A stretch of 64,000 bases of DNA from Dactylonectria macrodidyma (Eukaryota > Ascomycota > Sordariomycetes > Hypocreales > Nectriaceae), in assembly GCA_020744425.1 (NCBI GenBank), contig JAGMUV010000016.1, forward strand, positions 682,001 to 746,000, given 5' to 3'. Below, in pieces: positions 1 through 12,523 of this stretch (positions are counted from its first letter, which is position 1; every line of letters starts with the position of its first letter). The notes beneath the pieces are model-generated. The model was not told where the DNA came from and did no database searches. It saw nothing but the letters and a program-made list of their open reading frames with translations. A program made the position numbers and the translations under genes.

Positions 1-3000
1 GTGATGGAGACTAGAGCAGGAGACTAGAGCAGGATACTAGAGCAAGACACAGACGTGCGGGCGGGTTGCTGATGCTTGGGGAATAGATTGAGCCCACGCC
101 TAAGCCCAAGGTCCGAAGGGAGAAGTCGCGTGTTTCATCCATTCCATGCGACTGGATTCCCGACGGCAAGTTTCAATGCCTGCACCTGCCCTTTCCCGCC
201 TCTCACGAATACTTGATTGGGACCCTTTGACAAACATCCGCACAGCTTATCTAGGTAGATAGCCAACACGTTACTCTCTACCTACATAGGAGGGCATCTC
301 TTTCCCGCCATCCGCCATGTTCTCGCCAGCAGGCAGTGGCGTGCTCCAGTGTGCCCCATTGTACTCCAGTGTGCGGCCAGGAGCAGAGAGCAGCGAGATC
401 AGCCTGTCGCCGATGACAGTGGTGACTAGCAACGCCAAACCTCAGACACCCAAGGACCGCGGAGCCAAAAAGCAACGACTCGCCTGTTGGCAGCACAAGC
501 TTGCATTAGTGAGGAACTTTTTCAGCTAGGCACCATGACGTCTTTCGGCGCGTTCAAATCCCGGCCAGGCGCATGCCATGCGATAACTAGGATCGCCATG
601 CCTTGCTTCGGAATTCCTTCGACTACAGGTAGCGGTGGTGGCTTGACGCACTTCCAGCGGACACCAGCGGGCTGGCGGTTCATGCCGTTAGTTGGGGGCA
701 GAAACTCAAACGAACTTGCTGGACCACATGTCACCCGACTGCAACCATTGATTGAGTTCAAAGTACTCGCGTTCTTAGGAAACGTAGAAAAGGTAGTTGC
801 AAGAGGGAGGAATAGAGGGAGGAATAAAAGGGTAGATAAAAGGCGTGTACAACATGTCCTGGTGAAGAACGAGAGGAGGGCCACAAAGAATGAGTTTGGG
901 TAGAAGACGGAGAACGACAAGAGGCTCTAGGTCAAAACTCGATAGTGGTGGCACCCCTATGGTGGAACCTCGCTACTATGAGGGCGCGTTCCTCTCTGAA
1001 GCTGGGCGGCCCTGCATCGAACCAAGACGCAGCGCGACTACTTAGTGGCTGCACTTCTTTGCACTTTAGCAACAAGAAACGACGTGTCGAGGAATTGGAG
1101 ACCGAGGCGGTTGTTCGTTGGCGAGTCGTCTGCACTCGAGCGGAGCTGGGACTCCAGGCGTGACGCTTATCAGATTTCATACGCTGCACTACGTACTCGG
1201 GGCCTCAACTACCTTAGGCAAGCTTAGGTAGGTACGTCTTACCGTAAGGTACCCGTCAACGACGCTATCCTTGCCTTGAACCAGGGCCAGGCCAGTGCCC
1301 TGTCTTGCCTGTGACATGTAGGGAGTACCTCCGCGCGGGAAGGCACCTAGCATCCCGCTAACTCTAGGCGTGTGGAAGGGTAGGTGGCGGAAGGCAACAG
1401 AGAGGAGGGCACGGTGTAGCAAGGGGAAGGAACCAAGTCCTCGACTTTCCGTGCTCCACAACAGCTGATTTTTCTGTTTCCCGCCGTGAGCCAGGCGGTG
1501 CTGAGTCTCGACACATCGGTCCCCACAGGTCCATTGAGCTCGTTGCGACCGTGGTGGGACCGTGGTGGCGACTGTCAAGACTGCTGCTTGACGAGGGTTG
1601 AACGGGACTCTGCCTGCCGCGTGCGCTGTCTGCAGTCGAAGACGCGAACGGTGGCTCGTTTGCTATTCGCCATTCTCCCATGCCGATTTTCTTGTTCCCA
1701 GTCACCCGGCTGTTCAGCTTCTTACTTGATCTGTTGGTTGTGGTCTTGGGGGTGGCGTCTCACACGCTTCGTGCCTTCTTACGATGGATGCAATGGCAGC
1801 TCGTCCTTGTCGGGTTCGTACCAACAAGCTGATATGAGTTGGCACCCATAGCAGTTCATTCTAGCCAATGAACTTGCGGAGGGGACGTGTTGGTGGAGGA
1901 AGCAGCTCATGGGAAAGAGGAGCAGAGAGGGGAGAGCAAACAAACCTTCTCCTATGTCGCTGTGCCGCTGATTCTATTCAGCGCAAGTCCCCCGCTCCGG
2001 CTTCAGTTGAGGGATTGGCGATACGATTAGGGGTTTGGGAGCCCCAGTGTAGTGGCAACCGCGGGTGGCATTCAGACCGAGGCTAGGTGCCCCTCACCCA
2101 CATCTCGAGCCAATCGAGCAAGATCCGGCAAAGATCTCGATAACAGGATAGCCCTGGACAGTGTCAGTGACGCTTGCGCGATCTCATGTGCGTCAAAACA
2201 AGCTGGATCAATCGGCCCTAGATGCAAGCCCGTGGCCAGCAAAAACCTACAGTGTTGATCCCAGCAACCTCGCTGCTCCAGCCGCGCCATCGTCTCGGGT
2301 CTTCGGATTTTGGTCAAATGGGAACCATAGACTGCTGTTCATCTGATCAGTGAGAGGACCGTGCGCCTAGACTCTTCATGGTATCCATTGCCGAACCCAT
2401 GCACACGGAGCCGAAGACGCACCGACTAGCCAGACAGTCGGATCGAGTCAGCCATTCCCGCTCATCATTTTCCCCTTGCTCGCCGCTAGATCGGGACTCT
2501 TCCGGACGAGAGAAGGGTCCAACAAGGGCACAGTATCTCTTTCTCTGCCAGTGCTTCCATGCGCGACAGTTATGGCTGATGACCAACTGATTAGGTAGCG
2601 TTGCGCATACGCATGCCCGGAGCTCTTTAACCGAAGAGCCGCGAGTGCTTCAAACCATTTTTTCTTTCTTTTCTCCTTTTTTTCTCTTTTTTTTTCAGCT
2701 TAGAGGTAGGGTTGAGATCCACTGCAGCCTGATACTCGTTGCCTCAGCGAAATTACACACCCACCTTTCCGTGCTCGGCTGCAGACGAGAGCTGATCAGC
2801 ATGCAGCTAGAGATGACCATGGGAAATCAAGGCAGTTCCTTCCGAACGCGGGAGCGTGCCGACAGCGCTGCCGAAAGAGTCTCTAGGTGAGAGACCCTGA
2901 CTAAACTTACAACGTTTAGTCCTACTTGTTTCTCGCGGCCGCGGGTACGGGCCGTGCTGAAGCCTGCATAATGCTGGCCCACACTATAAACTAATATCTA

Positions 3001-3611
3001 CTGAATGGGTGAAGGGCCTTCATGTCCCAGAAGAGGCGCTCTGCCCAACCTCATCTTGGACATGTTGGTAGCATCCCTTTTGTATTCAGCAGGGGTGACA
3101 CACGGACCCTTACGAAATCGAGAAAACCAGCGCTACTGTTCCCCCTTGAGGGCTTATCACTTTTGATTTAGGTAGCAGGAAAGAATAAAAGAAAGTGCTT
3201 GCCAGCAACGGTAGGAGCGATCGGACCTCCCTCAAATTGGCCACGCTTACATCGCTAGCTAGAAGTACAAAGAGAGCTAGGGCTCCTCGTGTCTTGATGT
3301 CATACCTCGGTACAGTCACAAGAGTGTATCTAGTATGCCCGCCAGCGCTACCTTTCCCCTTAAAGCCTTTTATCATTCTTTCTCCCTTCCCTTACATCAG
3401 TGTCTTGATACTCGACCGATTTTGACACTAGCTTGCTTCTTGTCCAAGAGCTGTCCCCTTCTAAAGCAGATTGACCTATCTTATGACTCCTTCACTAGGA
3501 CGACTACCTCCAACCGGAAGCGCTCTTCGAGTCTCACTAGAATTTCGAGCAGTTCCCTGCCACCAGGGGGTTTCAGCCTGTTTTCGATATCGGGGTTCCA
3601 TCGACCACAAG
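1..3611. other. Intergenic DNA, no supported gene
   Basis: Short open frames occur on both strands, but none shows a recognisable domain, a consistent exon-intron structure or a convincing protein composition. A long pyrimidine-rich tract lies near 2658-2698. I see no gene to annotate here. Confidence 0.5.
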
Positions 3612-4066
3612 TATGTCCATGGATCTCGCAACGCTGGCATTGACCCAACGACATCAACCACAGACCCCACCAGGATCAACTTCTGGGAGCCCCAAGTTTA
3701 CGATGGGGAGTGAGTCTACCCATGTGGCCAACTAGTTAGGGAGTCAGCTTTTAGCTAACCGAGAAAGCTGGTCTTTTCTCAGGCTCTCTCCAAGAATTGG
3801 CCCACCTTCCTGGCCGCAGCAGCCCTCAAATCACACTTCCTAGCTTGGGGGAATTTGACCAAGGCGTCGAAGCGTTGGCCCGAACCCATGGCCCGGCAAA
3901 CTGTTGGAGCCCTCCGTCCCCTCTACCCAGCCTCACTCGAAACCCTTTAATCTTCCAGCCTATCACCCCAGCTCCACCGTCATGGCCCCTTCGAGGCCAC
4001 ACCTCTGAGGACTCTGCTGGCAACTACCTCGCTTCAAGAAGGGAAACCATTACGAGTTTGAGTTAA
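3612..4066 (+). CDS. Possible 5' exons of the SANT-like gene (unresolved)
   Basis: From an ATG at 3612 an open frame runs to a donor at 3710 (GTGAGT). A 73-bp intron follows, with a CTAAC branch site at 3755-3759 and an acceptor ending at 3782. The reading frame then continues to a TAA at 4064-4066. The product would be Pro/Ser-rich and has no known domain. The frame is the same as that of the conserved SANT-like exon downstream, so this is probably its 5' part. A second frame around 4036-4080 also reads like coding sequence (it encodes KKGNHYEFEL) but is closed by TGA on both sides. That pattern suggests a lost intron, indel errors or decay; the exact structure is not established. Confidence 0.3.
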
Positions 4067-4717
4067 TACGCTCTCGCCGGTGACCAGACCTGGCAACCAT
4101 TCCTGAGTTACCTGGGTCAAGACAGCTATTATGGCCATTCGCTGAGCAGCCCCTCGTTCCAAGATATGGACTGCTACCCGAGTCCACCCCCAGAGGGTGA
4201 GAACCGTCACATAAACCAGAAGTACACGACTGAAGAGGGCGACTTCATCATCTGCGCTTGGCACGACAAGAAGATGAAGTGGCAGCGGATCAAGCAAGAG
4301 TTTGCCACCCGCTTTGGGCGCACACCTGAGCGTACTGTACAAGGCTTGCAGGCCTGGTACTACCGCATGAACCAGCGCATTCCGATTTGGGATCAGGAAG
4401 GCTGGCTGTGTTTTGACAACGAAGACGAGCTCGAGCCAAGGCACGTTGGTATCAAGTGCCGTGAACGTGACGGTCTGGACAAGCCCATGGAGCCACTCAG
4501 CCTCGCCCAGCGCTACCCAGAGCGTGCCGTCAACTACTCGTGGGTTGACCCGGAGCTCAAGCATAAGGCCCGTGACTGGGGTAAGTCTACTACCCTTAGG
4601 GGGTGCGAGATGAAGAAAATTATTCTAACTATATGCTCAGCGGCCAAGCGTGTCATGCAATACCGTGAGCGACGCGACAGGAGACGCAGAAAAGAACAGC
4701 GACGGATGAAGCTCTAG
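4067..4717 (+). CDS. SANT/Myb-like domain protein, main exons
   Basis: The frame is open from 4067 to 4580. A clean 60-bp intron follows (4581-4640: GTAAGT donor, CTAAC at 4626-4630, CAG acceptor), then a last exon to the stop at 4717. The central part contains KYTTEEGDFI, HDKKMKWQRI and RTPERTVQGLQAWYYR. This is the layout of a fungal SANT/Myb-like helix-turn-helix domain with spaced aromatic residues, here recognised from memory of the family. The C-terminus is strongly basic (RERRDRRRRKEQRR), which suggests a nuclear, DNA-binding protein. The first ATG in the conserved part is at 4166, but coding-like sequence precedes it and the true start is unresolved because of the TAA at 4064. A nuclear regulatory role is inference. 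Confidence 0.6.
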   Translation, partial: YALAGDQTWQPFLSYLGQDSYYGHSLSSPSFQDMDCYPSPPPEGENRHINQKYTTEEGDFIICAWHDKKMKWQRIKQEFATRFGRTPERTVQGLQAWYYRMNQRIPIWDQEGWLCFDNEDELEPRHVGIKCRERDGLDKPMEPLSLAQRYPERAVNYSWVDPELKHKARDWGKSTTLRGCEMKKIILTICSAAKRVMQYRERRDRRRRKEQRRMKL

Positions 4718-5495
4718 ACAAGGAGCTCACCAAAAAAAGAGAGCGTCGTCTGAGCGTGGCATTGGCCCCCACAAGACAAAGGAACCGAAACCTCTTCCAC
4801 AAATCCACCACCCGATACAGCTGGACAAAACTCAGACGACGTGACCACCCATGTATCATGTACTCTTCCCTTTACGTGTATTATTGAATTTACTTTGTAC
4901 TCTACGAATGCAATTTGATCAGAGACGGAAGAGATACGATAGGAATCCGCCAAGGACGACGATGACGAAGACCAAAGAAGAAAGACGCAGGGGACTTTGA
5001 AATTGGGGATGACTGCATACGTTCATATATAATGAGTTCTCCTTCAGCCATTAGAGCACGTCGTGCTAGAAAAGAGGAGTAGCCTGAATTGATGCGTAGG
5101 TCGCTGCCACAGATCGTTCACGTCGCCCCGACGTCTTTGACAGCCTATTTTTCCAAGCCCGGGAGAATATCGCCATCAGGCATATCCCAGCACAGTGCAG
5201 TGTTTTATACAGGTTTGCCTAGGCTGGCAGCAACAAAGGTCCCAATAAGAGCCCTGTTGCCAAAAACGGTATTGGAATTGATAGCCTGCTTTTTTTCATG
5301 GTTACTGAACCTATAATTGTTGATATAGGTTAGCTCACCTGAGGAACCGACAATGACTGAAACCCCAGGAACATAACAAATGTCGCAGATCTGACTGATT
5401 TTGCGTGTTTACATTCTGGAGTCGGCCTTGGACGTAACGATACCAGGGGATTGTAGCAATGACTTTTGTAATTTTTTCAAAAGCCCCTAGCAGTG
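4718..5495. other. Gap between convergent genes
   Basis: About 0.78 kb of sequence lies between the SANT-like gene and the 3' end of the minus-strand M16 peptidase gene. It contains no supported ORF and should hold the two 3' untranslated regions. Confidence 0.4.
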
Positions 5496-8400
5496 TTATT
5501 GTTTTTCATCATCGTACTCGACCAAGTTCTTGACAGGGCGCGCTCCAGAACTCGCTGTCAGGCTGGACCTAAAAAGATGTACATCCTTGATTTCAGTCGC
5601 AAAGTCGACAGTCGTGGTACCGCTTGGAGCTCGCGGCTCGTCCGGCTTCGTCCGTTTGACTCCCAGAATCTTGGCTTGTTCTACCAGCACGATGACCGCC
5701 TTATTCGACACCTTGAGAAACTCTCGGAGGCGTTCTCCCAGCGACTCCACGGTCTGCCAGATGGACGGCGAGGGGTCCTGCGAGCCCAAGCCTTCAGGAA
5801 GGCGCTGGATCTTGGTGTCAACATCCAAGCCCTGATCGATGAAGTACTTCGAATATTCTTGCTTCAGTTTCAGTTTCTCTTCCTCGGCGGTTTCATCGGC
5901 CTTCTTTTGGCCCTCCTCTTGTCGCTTTTGGGCATCTTCACCCCGTCCTTGGGCATGTAGATGAACAGAAATCCGTGCTCGTTGGGCGGATGACGGGCTG
6001 AAGTGTTTGTTGAAAAATTTCAAGACTTCCGGCTTCGTAAGAGGCTTGACATGAACTGCATCGAGCCGACCTGTGTCCAGTTAGCTTGAACTACCAAGTG
6101 CGAATTGCAAGTCCATTTGGCACGTACCAAATTCAAAGTCGTGGTATCCGCTCGCAATTTGACACCAGTGTCGAGAGGACTCTTGGTCAAGGTCCTCGGA
6201 TTTCCTAAGGCATCGAACGACTAAGCTTCGCTTGTGACCCTGGAATTCCGAGTCTGTCATTTTCTTCAACATGACTGCAAATTCAGCCAAAAATGCTTCA
6301 ACGCGAGAATCGACGTATTCCGGGATCATCTCGCTTTCGATGAGGAACCGGAGTCCATACGTGGTCGAGAAGGCTCTAGCACCACTAAAGACAAGGCAGC
6401 CGAACTGATCCTTGGTTCCGAGCTGCTCCTTGGTTCCGAGTTGCTCCTTAGCAGATTCGTGCATCATTTGATCGATTAGAAGTGTCTTTGCGCGAACTCC
6501 GTGATCGCCTCTGTCTCCGGTGTAGAACCACGTCTCAATACAGCTATTAACGGCGGCCGGGTCTTTCAGGGTTTTGTGGTAGACGTAGTTGGACCCAGGG
6601 GGCAGAATGAGTGAGCGAAGGATTGGCCACTGAGCCTGGGGCAGAGGTCGAGGCTTCAAGATGGACTCAATTATGTCTGTCACCTTGCAGGCATCTTCCC
6701 TATACATGTTGCCATGCACGTAGACTTCAATGTGCAACTGGGCCAACATTTGCTTTTGGAACAGTCGAACCGCCTCAGCATTGATGATGGGTAGCTCAAC
6801 AGCTAGCTCCTCTTGCATGTAGTCTCTTTCTTCGGCATTAAGCCAGTCGGTGTAGTAGCTAACTTGTCGATAGGAGGATTTCAACTGCCAATCGTTGTAT
6901 TCTCGGGTCAGTCGGTCCTTGATGATGTCAAAACGCGTTTCCTGGATAGTCAGATCGCGCATCGTTGTAATGACTTGTTCTAGTAGTACTGGGAGCTTGT
7001 TATTGTAGCCTCTGACGCTTACATATAGGCCACGAGTGTCGAGGCTAACATTGTACTGTAGGCCAGCAAGCTTCGCATCATAAGAGTACTCCTCAAGCAC
7101 GTCACAAACCAAGTCCGAAAATAGCCGGGCTTTAACATTGTTCTCGGCCGATGTGTAAACCAGAGGTGTCCTCAGGCTCGTGAAGACGTTGGCGCGGGGA
7201 ACCCAGAAAGTGTCATCCTTCTTCCACCAGGTTCTGGCACCGGTATCATTGCGGAGAACACGCGGAGCCACGGCAGGCTCTGCGATTTCCTTCTTCCCAA
7301 CATCAAGTTGGCTAGGGATAAAATTGTTCTTGTGCGGTAGGCGAAGGGCGGGGAGGCGCTGGCCCGGGGTAACTGAAGCAGCCTTTTCGAAATCTGCCAT
7401 CAACTCTCCAGGAATCTTCTCATACCGGTACTCCGCTCCACACCACTTCTCCTTCTGATCCCAGTTGCCAGGATAAACCCGAGACACAATCGTCATGCGG
7501 AAGTTGTCCGGCCGGATGGTGGCCAAGGCCGTCTCGATCTCTTGGGGTTCAAACGTCCGCAGGCGGCCGAGGTCACTGAGCAGCCACTCACGGGGTAGGG
7601 TTTTCTGCATAATGGGACTAATACTGCTGGTGAAGTACCTATCAGGCATGTTCTGCTCGTACGCGAAGTCGACATCATCCATTTCCTTTAGCTCTTGGAA
7701 AATCCACTCCTGCGGTGGTGTCTCACGGAGAAGGGAAATGTACTGGAAGAATATCTTGACGATTTCAGGGTAGTTCTTCAAGCCCTGAATTGGGGCGTTA
7801 GTAATCGAATCCGTCCGAAGCTTTATGTCATTACGTTACCTCTTCCGTAAGGCGAACCTGCACGCTAAAGATGCCTGGAGTGCCAGGGCACACGGGGTCT
7901 GCTCCGGCACTTAGACCATTGGTCCAACCCTTGGCCTTGGTGTAGGACATGACGCTTCCAGGGCTCTCGTGTGCGATGAGATGGCTAATATAGCCGCTAG
8001 GTTGGCTCCCATACATGCGCTCCTCATCAATGTAGGGGAAGTAGAGGTTCAGTTCTCTCGAGTCCTGGACAGGCTTGGCAAAACATTGCATACCGAGATC
8101 GGACTCCCGGAATGGAAGCTCGTCAGGCCATCTGTTAGGAGGGAGCTTCTTGTTGACGACCTGGCTGAACAGCTCGGCGACCCATTTCTCGAGTACGTCA
8201 AGCGACTCCCGGCCAAGGACTACGAGTTTCATGCGGTTGGCAGAGTAGTGCTTGGCATGGAACTCAATCAACTTGTCTCCCACGTTGATGCCGCGAGCTT
8301 CGGGCAACGTCTTGAGGGTCTCGAAATTACCAGTCGGGAAGTAAGAGTAAGGGTGGTTGGGATTCGACAGGGACTTTTCCAATTGGTCAAGGCGCCAAAT

Positions 8401-9020
8401 GTCATCCTGCAAATTCTTCTTGTGCTCAGAGTCAATGGCTTTGAGTTCTCTGTCAAGTGTGCTCGGGAGAAACAGTGGTTCAATGAAGAACTGAGCAAAG
8501 CGGGCAAGAGCCTCGCGGAGGGGCGAAGGATTGCTGTCACTGGGATTCTCGTCATTGTCCGGCTTGGCGGTGATATCAAAGGAGTAGTTGGTAGATGTCG
8601 GGCCGGTATGGGAATTGGGGTTCCCCGCGTGAGCAAACAGATATTGGCCGTACTCGTTCTCAGTCGGGAATTTCTTGCTGCCCATGAAGAGGAGCTTCCA
8701 GGGCCAATGTGGTCAGTTAAAGCTTCAGCTTTGTATGAGAAACAAATGCGGGCATGGCTTACACGTTCGACTGCGTGAGCCATGCCGGGGATACCCGACT
8801 CATCGTTGAAGTTACCAACGTTGACGTCGAGAGCAGCGCTGGCCCTGTCCGTCTCTGCATCGTGTACCAGTAAGGCCTCCAGCTCGTTGTCAAGACGGAT
8901 AACTCTATAGTGGCGATCATCGAGCAAGGGCTTCTCCAGACGGTCCGTGAGCAGCGTCACACGGGGAGCAGGCCCGCCGGACCTGGCAGGGGTCACTTCT
9001 TCATGCTGTGAGTGAGGCAT
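5496..9020 (-). CDS. M16 metallopeptidase (insulinase / Ste23 type), probably catalytically impaired
   Basis: Proposed model: complement(5496..6070, 6128..7784, 7840..8694, 8763..9020), giving 1114 residues, close to the roughly 1000-1100 of fungal insulin-degrading/a-factor-processing enzymes. The three introns (57, 55 and 68 bp) have GTACGT, GTAACG and GTAAGC donors, CTAAC or CTGAC branch sites and AG ends, and their phases agree. The order fits the family: inverted zinc motif near residue 82, LLFMGSKKFPTENEY just after it, the third zinc ligand in AIDSEHKK (Glu176), a middle domain, and a C-terminal half with VFSGARAFSTT. The oddity is that the zinc motif reads HAVER, not HxxEH. Exon 1 ends GAA-CGT at 8768-8763, and phase forces that splice, so the second His ligand is Arg. 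A roughly 13-residue acidic insertion lies between the motif and Glu176. Substrates in active relatives are small peptides such as mating pheromone; activity here is doubtful. Confidence 0.9.
6411..6446. repeat. 18-bp tandem duplication inside the M16 gene
   Basis: Two adjacent 18-bp units differ at one base. They are in frame and duplicate KEQLGT in the conserved stretch that precedes the VFSGAR motif of the C-terminal half. A third, more diverged KDQFG follows. Confidence 0.85.
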
Positions 9021-10400
9021 GGTGCAATAGCGGCGGATACGACAAGAAACAGAAAGGCAACGACACCGAAACGGTACAAAGGACCCGGATTCTAATAGAG
9101 AGAAAGGTGGTATTGGGCAAAAGCCGGCGGAACACTACACCAGAATGATTGTTACCAGGCTGAGATAGTTCGGTAGGTGGAACTCTAGAAATATGTACGA
9201 TCTCACCGCCGTACCCAAACTCAATCACAAGGTGGTCCAGTCTAAGGCAAGTTTGCGTGGGGTGGATTGTGAAAGGTCATCAACTTTCCGGCCCAGAAAT
9301 TCGAGTAACCATGTGAAACGACAACGCGGACCTGGATTGTGTGGCACACCGACAGGATGAAGCCCTTGTTCTCAAACGCGCCCAAGGCGCGTTTTGGTGC
9401 TACGCACAGCAAGGAGCTGCCTCGTATCATCAATCAAGGGTAGCCTTGGAGGCCAAGCTGGCGAGCGAGGCGGGTTGTCTGGTGAGGGGAGGGGCCAGCC
9501 AAGACCACGCCCCTGTGTATCCAATACTACGTAGTACGTACTGTGTACATGGTGTGCCGGTCCCTGGCCGAATGATGTTATTTGAGGCGCCTACTACATT
9601 TGATATGCTGACTGGCTGCATCCTCCCTTGCGTAGGTACACCTACTGTATGTACTGTGTGGTGTGGACTCACCAAGTCGGCCCGCAATTCGTCTGTACGC
9701 TATTTGAATACTTGAAGCCGCTGGTCCAATAGATTCTGGTCCGCACGATTGATCAACCGATGACTCCACCACGAATTGAATCTAACCATATCGGTGCGGT
9801 ACACACATGCGGGCATGCCAACAGGGGCACGCACACCTCACAAAACAGAGGTCCGTAATCAGGCACTGGCCCACATCTTGGAAAGCCACGGCATAATTAG
9901 TGCCAACGCCTTCCGTTGAGGCCCGGCTGCGCAAACCGGTATGAATACATGAATGACTCGATTGAGTGCATTGGCCGCTGCAGGCGTCCATCGGCAAGGG
10001 GTTGGCATAGCCGGGATGTACATACAAATGAAGGTGAGTTGGATAACAGGGGGAGCCAAGGCACCCCGGGGCGAGGATACCCTCCGAATACCCTGTCCGA
10101 AATATCCTAGGACTTGTGCCTTGACAGCTTCCAGGGTGTCCCTTCCCCTGCTTCCCATCATGAATAAGGCTGCAAGGATTGGGGTGGAGTCAATTGATCG
10201 GCTGCATTAGCGCCAACGGGTAAGTCACAGCGCCATCTCATCGTTTGATCTATTCCATCCCTTTGAGCGCGCAAATGCTGGTGGGGCTGCCTGGGACAAA
10301 TCGGACCTGAGCCGGTAGGTATCTTAGTTAGCAGATACTTCAGATGTGGCTAAGCTAGTGATAGATGATGTAGTATCTGTCAAACCTGGAGAAGTCTTGA
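9021..10400. other. Upstream flank of the M16 gene; no gene seen
   Basis: This stretch should include the promoter of the minus-strand peptidase gene. No ORF with domain support or splice structure was found. Confidence 0.4.
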
Positions 10401-10646
10401 GCGGCCCCATCAACATTTACGCACTCGAAACGATCTGCGTCTCCGCTTCTTACGGCCTCCAAGTGCGAACACTGTGCACGACCAGGGGATTCAGCCTCGT
10501 TGGCCTCACATTGGGAATTCCGAGAACGGAACCTTATGAAATGCCTCTGCATATTGGTCAGCCATCAAGACCAAACCAGCGAAGGATTCACAAGCCCTCC
10601 GAAACCTTTTCACCACCCCAGTTCCCACTCTGCGAGTAGTGATTAG
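10401..10646 (+). CDS. Possible exon with a CxxC motif
   Basis: This frame is open between a TGA at 10398-10400 and a TAG at 10644-10646 and has coding-like composition, including KCEHC and a W/R/E-rich segment. It lies just upstream of the C2H2 remnant at 10736-11053 and could be an earlier exon of that gene. No start codon or convincing donor was identified, so it is only a candidate. Confidence 0.2.
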   Translation, partial: AAPSTFTHSKRSASPLLTASKCEHCARPGDSASLASHWEFRERNLMKCLCILVSHQDQTSEGFTSPPKPFHHPSSHSASSD

Positions 10647-10735
10647 GCAAATTTGCCCTACAATATGTAGCGCGCCTTGCCCTGTTGCCTTGCACTTGCT
10701 AGGTATGGTGGTCTGAGGAGTGCAAGGTCGCATGA

Positions 10736-11053
10736 TTGCTAAATGATCACAGAGCGCGAGCTAATCAACCAGCGACCTTACAAGCGCAAGCGGACTTCTT
10801 CATCTTCCAGCCACACAACGAAGCCCAAGAGACCGATAACGCGTCGCCAGGGAGTGAGGCAAGCGGGAGTGACTCCAGTGGTTTGCAAACATGCCCAGAG
10901 CGCCACAAACAGTTCAAGGACCTCAAGGCACACATCCTAACGCATACGAAAGACCGGCCTAAGAAGTGCCCCATCAGATCATGCGAGTATCACACCAACG
11001 GTTTTTGGAGGAAGCATAACCGAAACATACATGCAGTCTTGTTGCCGTCCTGA
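10736..11053 (+). pseudogene. Truncated C2H2 zinc-finger gene remnant
   Basis: The frame lacks an ATG start and ends soon after a finger-like segment. It contains RHKQFKDLKAHILTH followed by RPKKCPIRSCEYHTNGFWRKH. From memory this matches a fungal C2H2 family in which more fingers follow; here the frame diverges and stops after NIHA. The first finger keeps only one of the expected two Cys. The region upstream is Ser/Gly/Asp-rich. The missing start, the missing Cys and the early stop suggest a fragment of a DNA-binding regulator and not an intact gene. Confidence 0.45.
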
Positions 11054-12523
11054 CTCTGGATGCACCGGCCTCCTTGGCGATGGCTGGTGCATCCACAGTC
11101 ACTCAGAAACGCCCTCGTTGTTACTACTTTAATTCCTCCTGTGCACATCATTCCGCGTCTCAACACGTATTCCCATTCAATACAAGGTGTGCTGCTTGGA
11201 AAAACAAGAGGTTGTGCTCCCTAAGTCATCTTTCTGACTGACCCCGATGTGCTGTCCGCAGGATGAATCGACTGGAGTCTCAAAGAGGCCGGATTAGCAG
11301 TGGGTCGATACTTCAGGCCGAGCTCCAACCAGGGGATGTGCTTGGGGCGGTACCTACCAACAGGCAATGTCGTTAACCTTGGAGGCATGGAATGGTCGCT
11401 CTGGGACTGACCGCGTCCCGACGAAAACCTCGCCCACCTATCTCAATTTTGACCGCGCGCGTCCAGGCTCGCAAATTCTCCACATTTTACCCTGACCATG
11501 TTCGTAACACCACGTATCATTCCAGCCCGACTTCCCCCCAGCCACCAGCTGCGTGATTCGACTAGCTTCTCACGAAGTTGGGCTCGGCTCGGCCTGAGCG
11601 GCACAACTACGTAGAGCCAACACCGTAACTGATGCCTGCGAGGCGCTCGATCCAGGTAGCCTTATCTCAGGACTGGGACAGGCTTGTACTAGTTAGACCG
11701 CAACTCTACAGGGTCTACGAACTACTGCTTTGTGGAACCCAATCGAACTTAGCCAGGTTGAACAGAGGTCGCTATTTTCTCTTCATTCTCATTCCACAGT
11801 TTCGAATTCTTCTATCTTACATGTACCTAACGCGGCTTGAACGGAAGCTGCAAAACGGCTCAACATTTCCGCATCCACACGCAATTAGGTGTTCCGCTCC
11901 GCGTCTAATATACACATTTAAAGCATCAAACAGCCATAAATACCGTAATGAATGCAATGGCAGCACACTTCAATATGAGTACTAACTCGGGTACGATAGA
12001 TTCGGCAACCGTCAAAGCTCACCGGGACACCCGCATGTTCATGGGGCTGGTAGCACGGTCGCCGGGGATTAATTCACGGTGTTGCCACACAGCGCAGGGT
12101 AGTCTTGTCACATCAGGGACGTGGTACTGGCAGATGTGTCCCCACAACCCAGCCCCCCCTCCAGAGGCCCTTACCAAAGATTGTGAGCTCTACTCATCTA
12201 ATAGGACGGGTAGGATGTCGTCTGGCCGGGCGGCTAACGCTACGGCAACTGCCGGTTTATCAATTGACCAGTACATACGGCCTCCACGCACGGGCGACTT
12301 GTATCTCATATCCATCAAAGTTTCTGTTGTATTCAAACCCGCAACAAGGCCTCACAACCAAGAAGGTGGCCGAGAGAGCAGCCAGTCATAAAGCAGCTCA
12401 ATCAGGGTTGGTGACCGGTGAGTGAAAATTGCCGAAGCCTAAAACCCCAGCAATGCATTACTGGGATCATAACCGCGTCCATGTAGCCTGAAGGGGGTGT
12501 GTAATGTCAGGGACAACCAAATA
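11054..12523. other. Intergenic DNA, nothing supported
   Basis: Short ORFs only, without domains or paired splice sites. Confidence 0.4.

Noticed and set aside
487..920. 138- and 132-codon ORFs on opposite strands
   Set aside because: Mutual shadows without domains or introns.
7969..8778. 269-codon plus-strand ORF antisense to the M16 peptidase
   Set aside because: It is the shadow of a conserved, spliced minus-strand gene; its own translation shows no domain.
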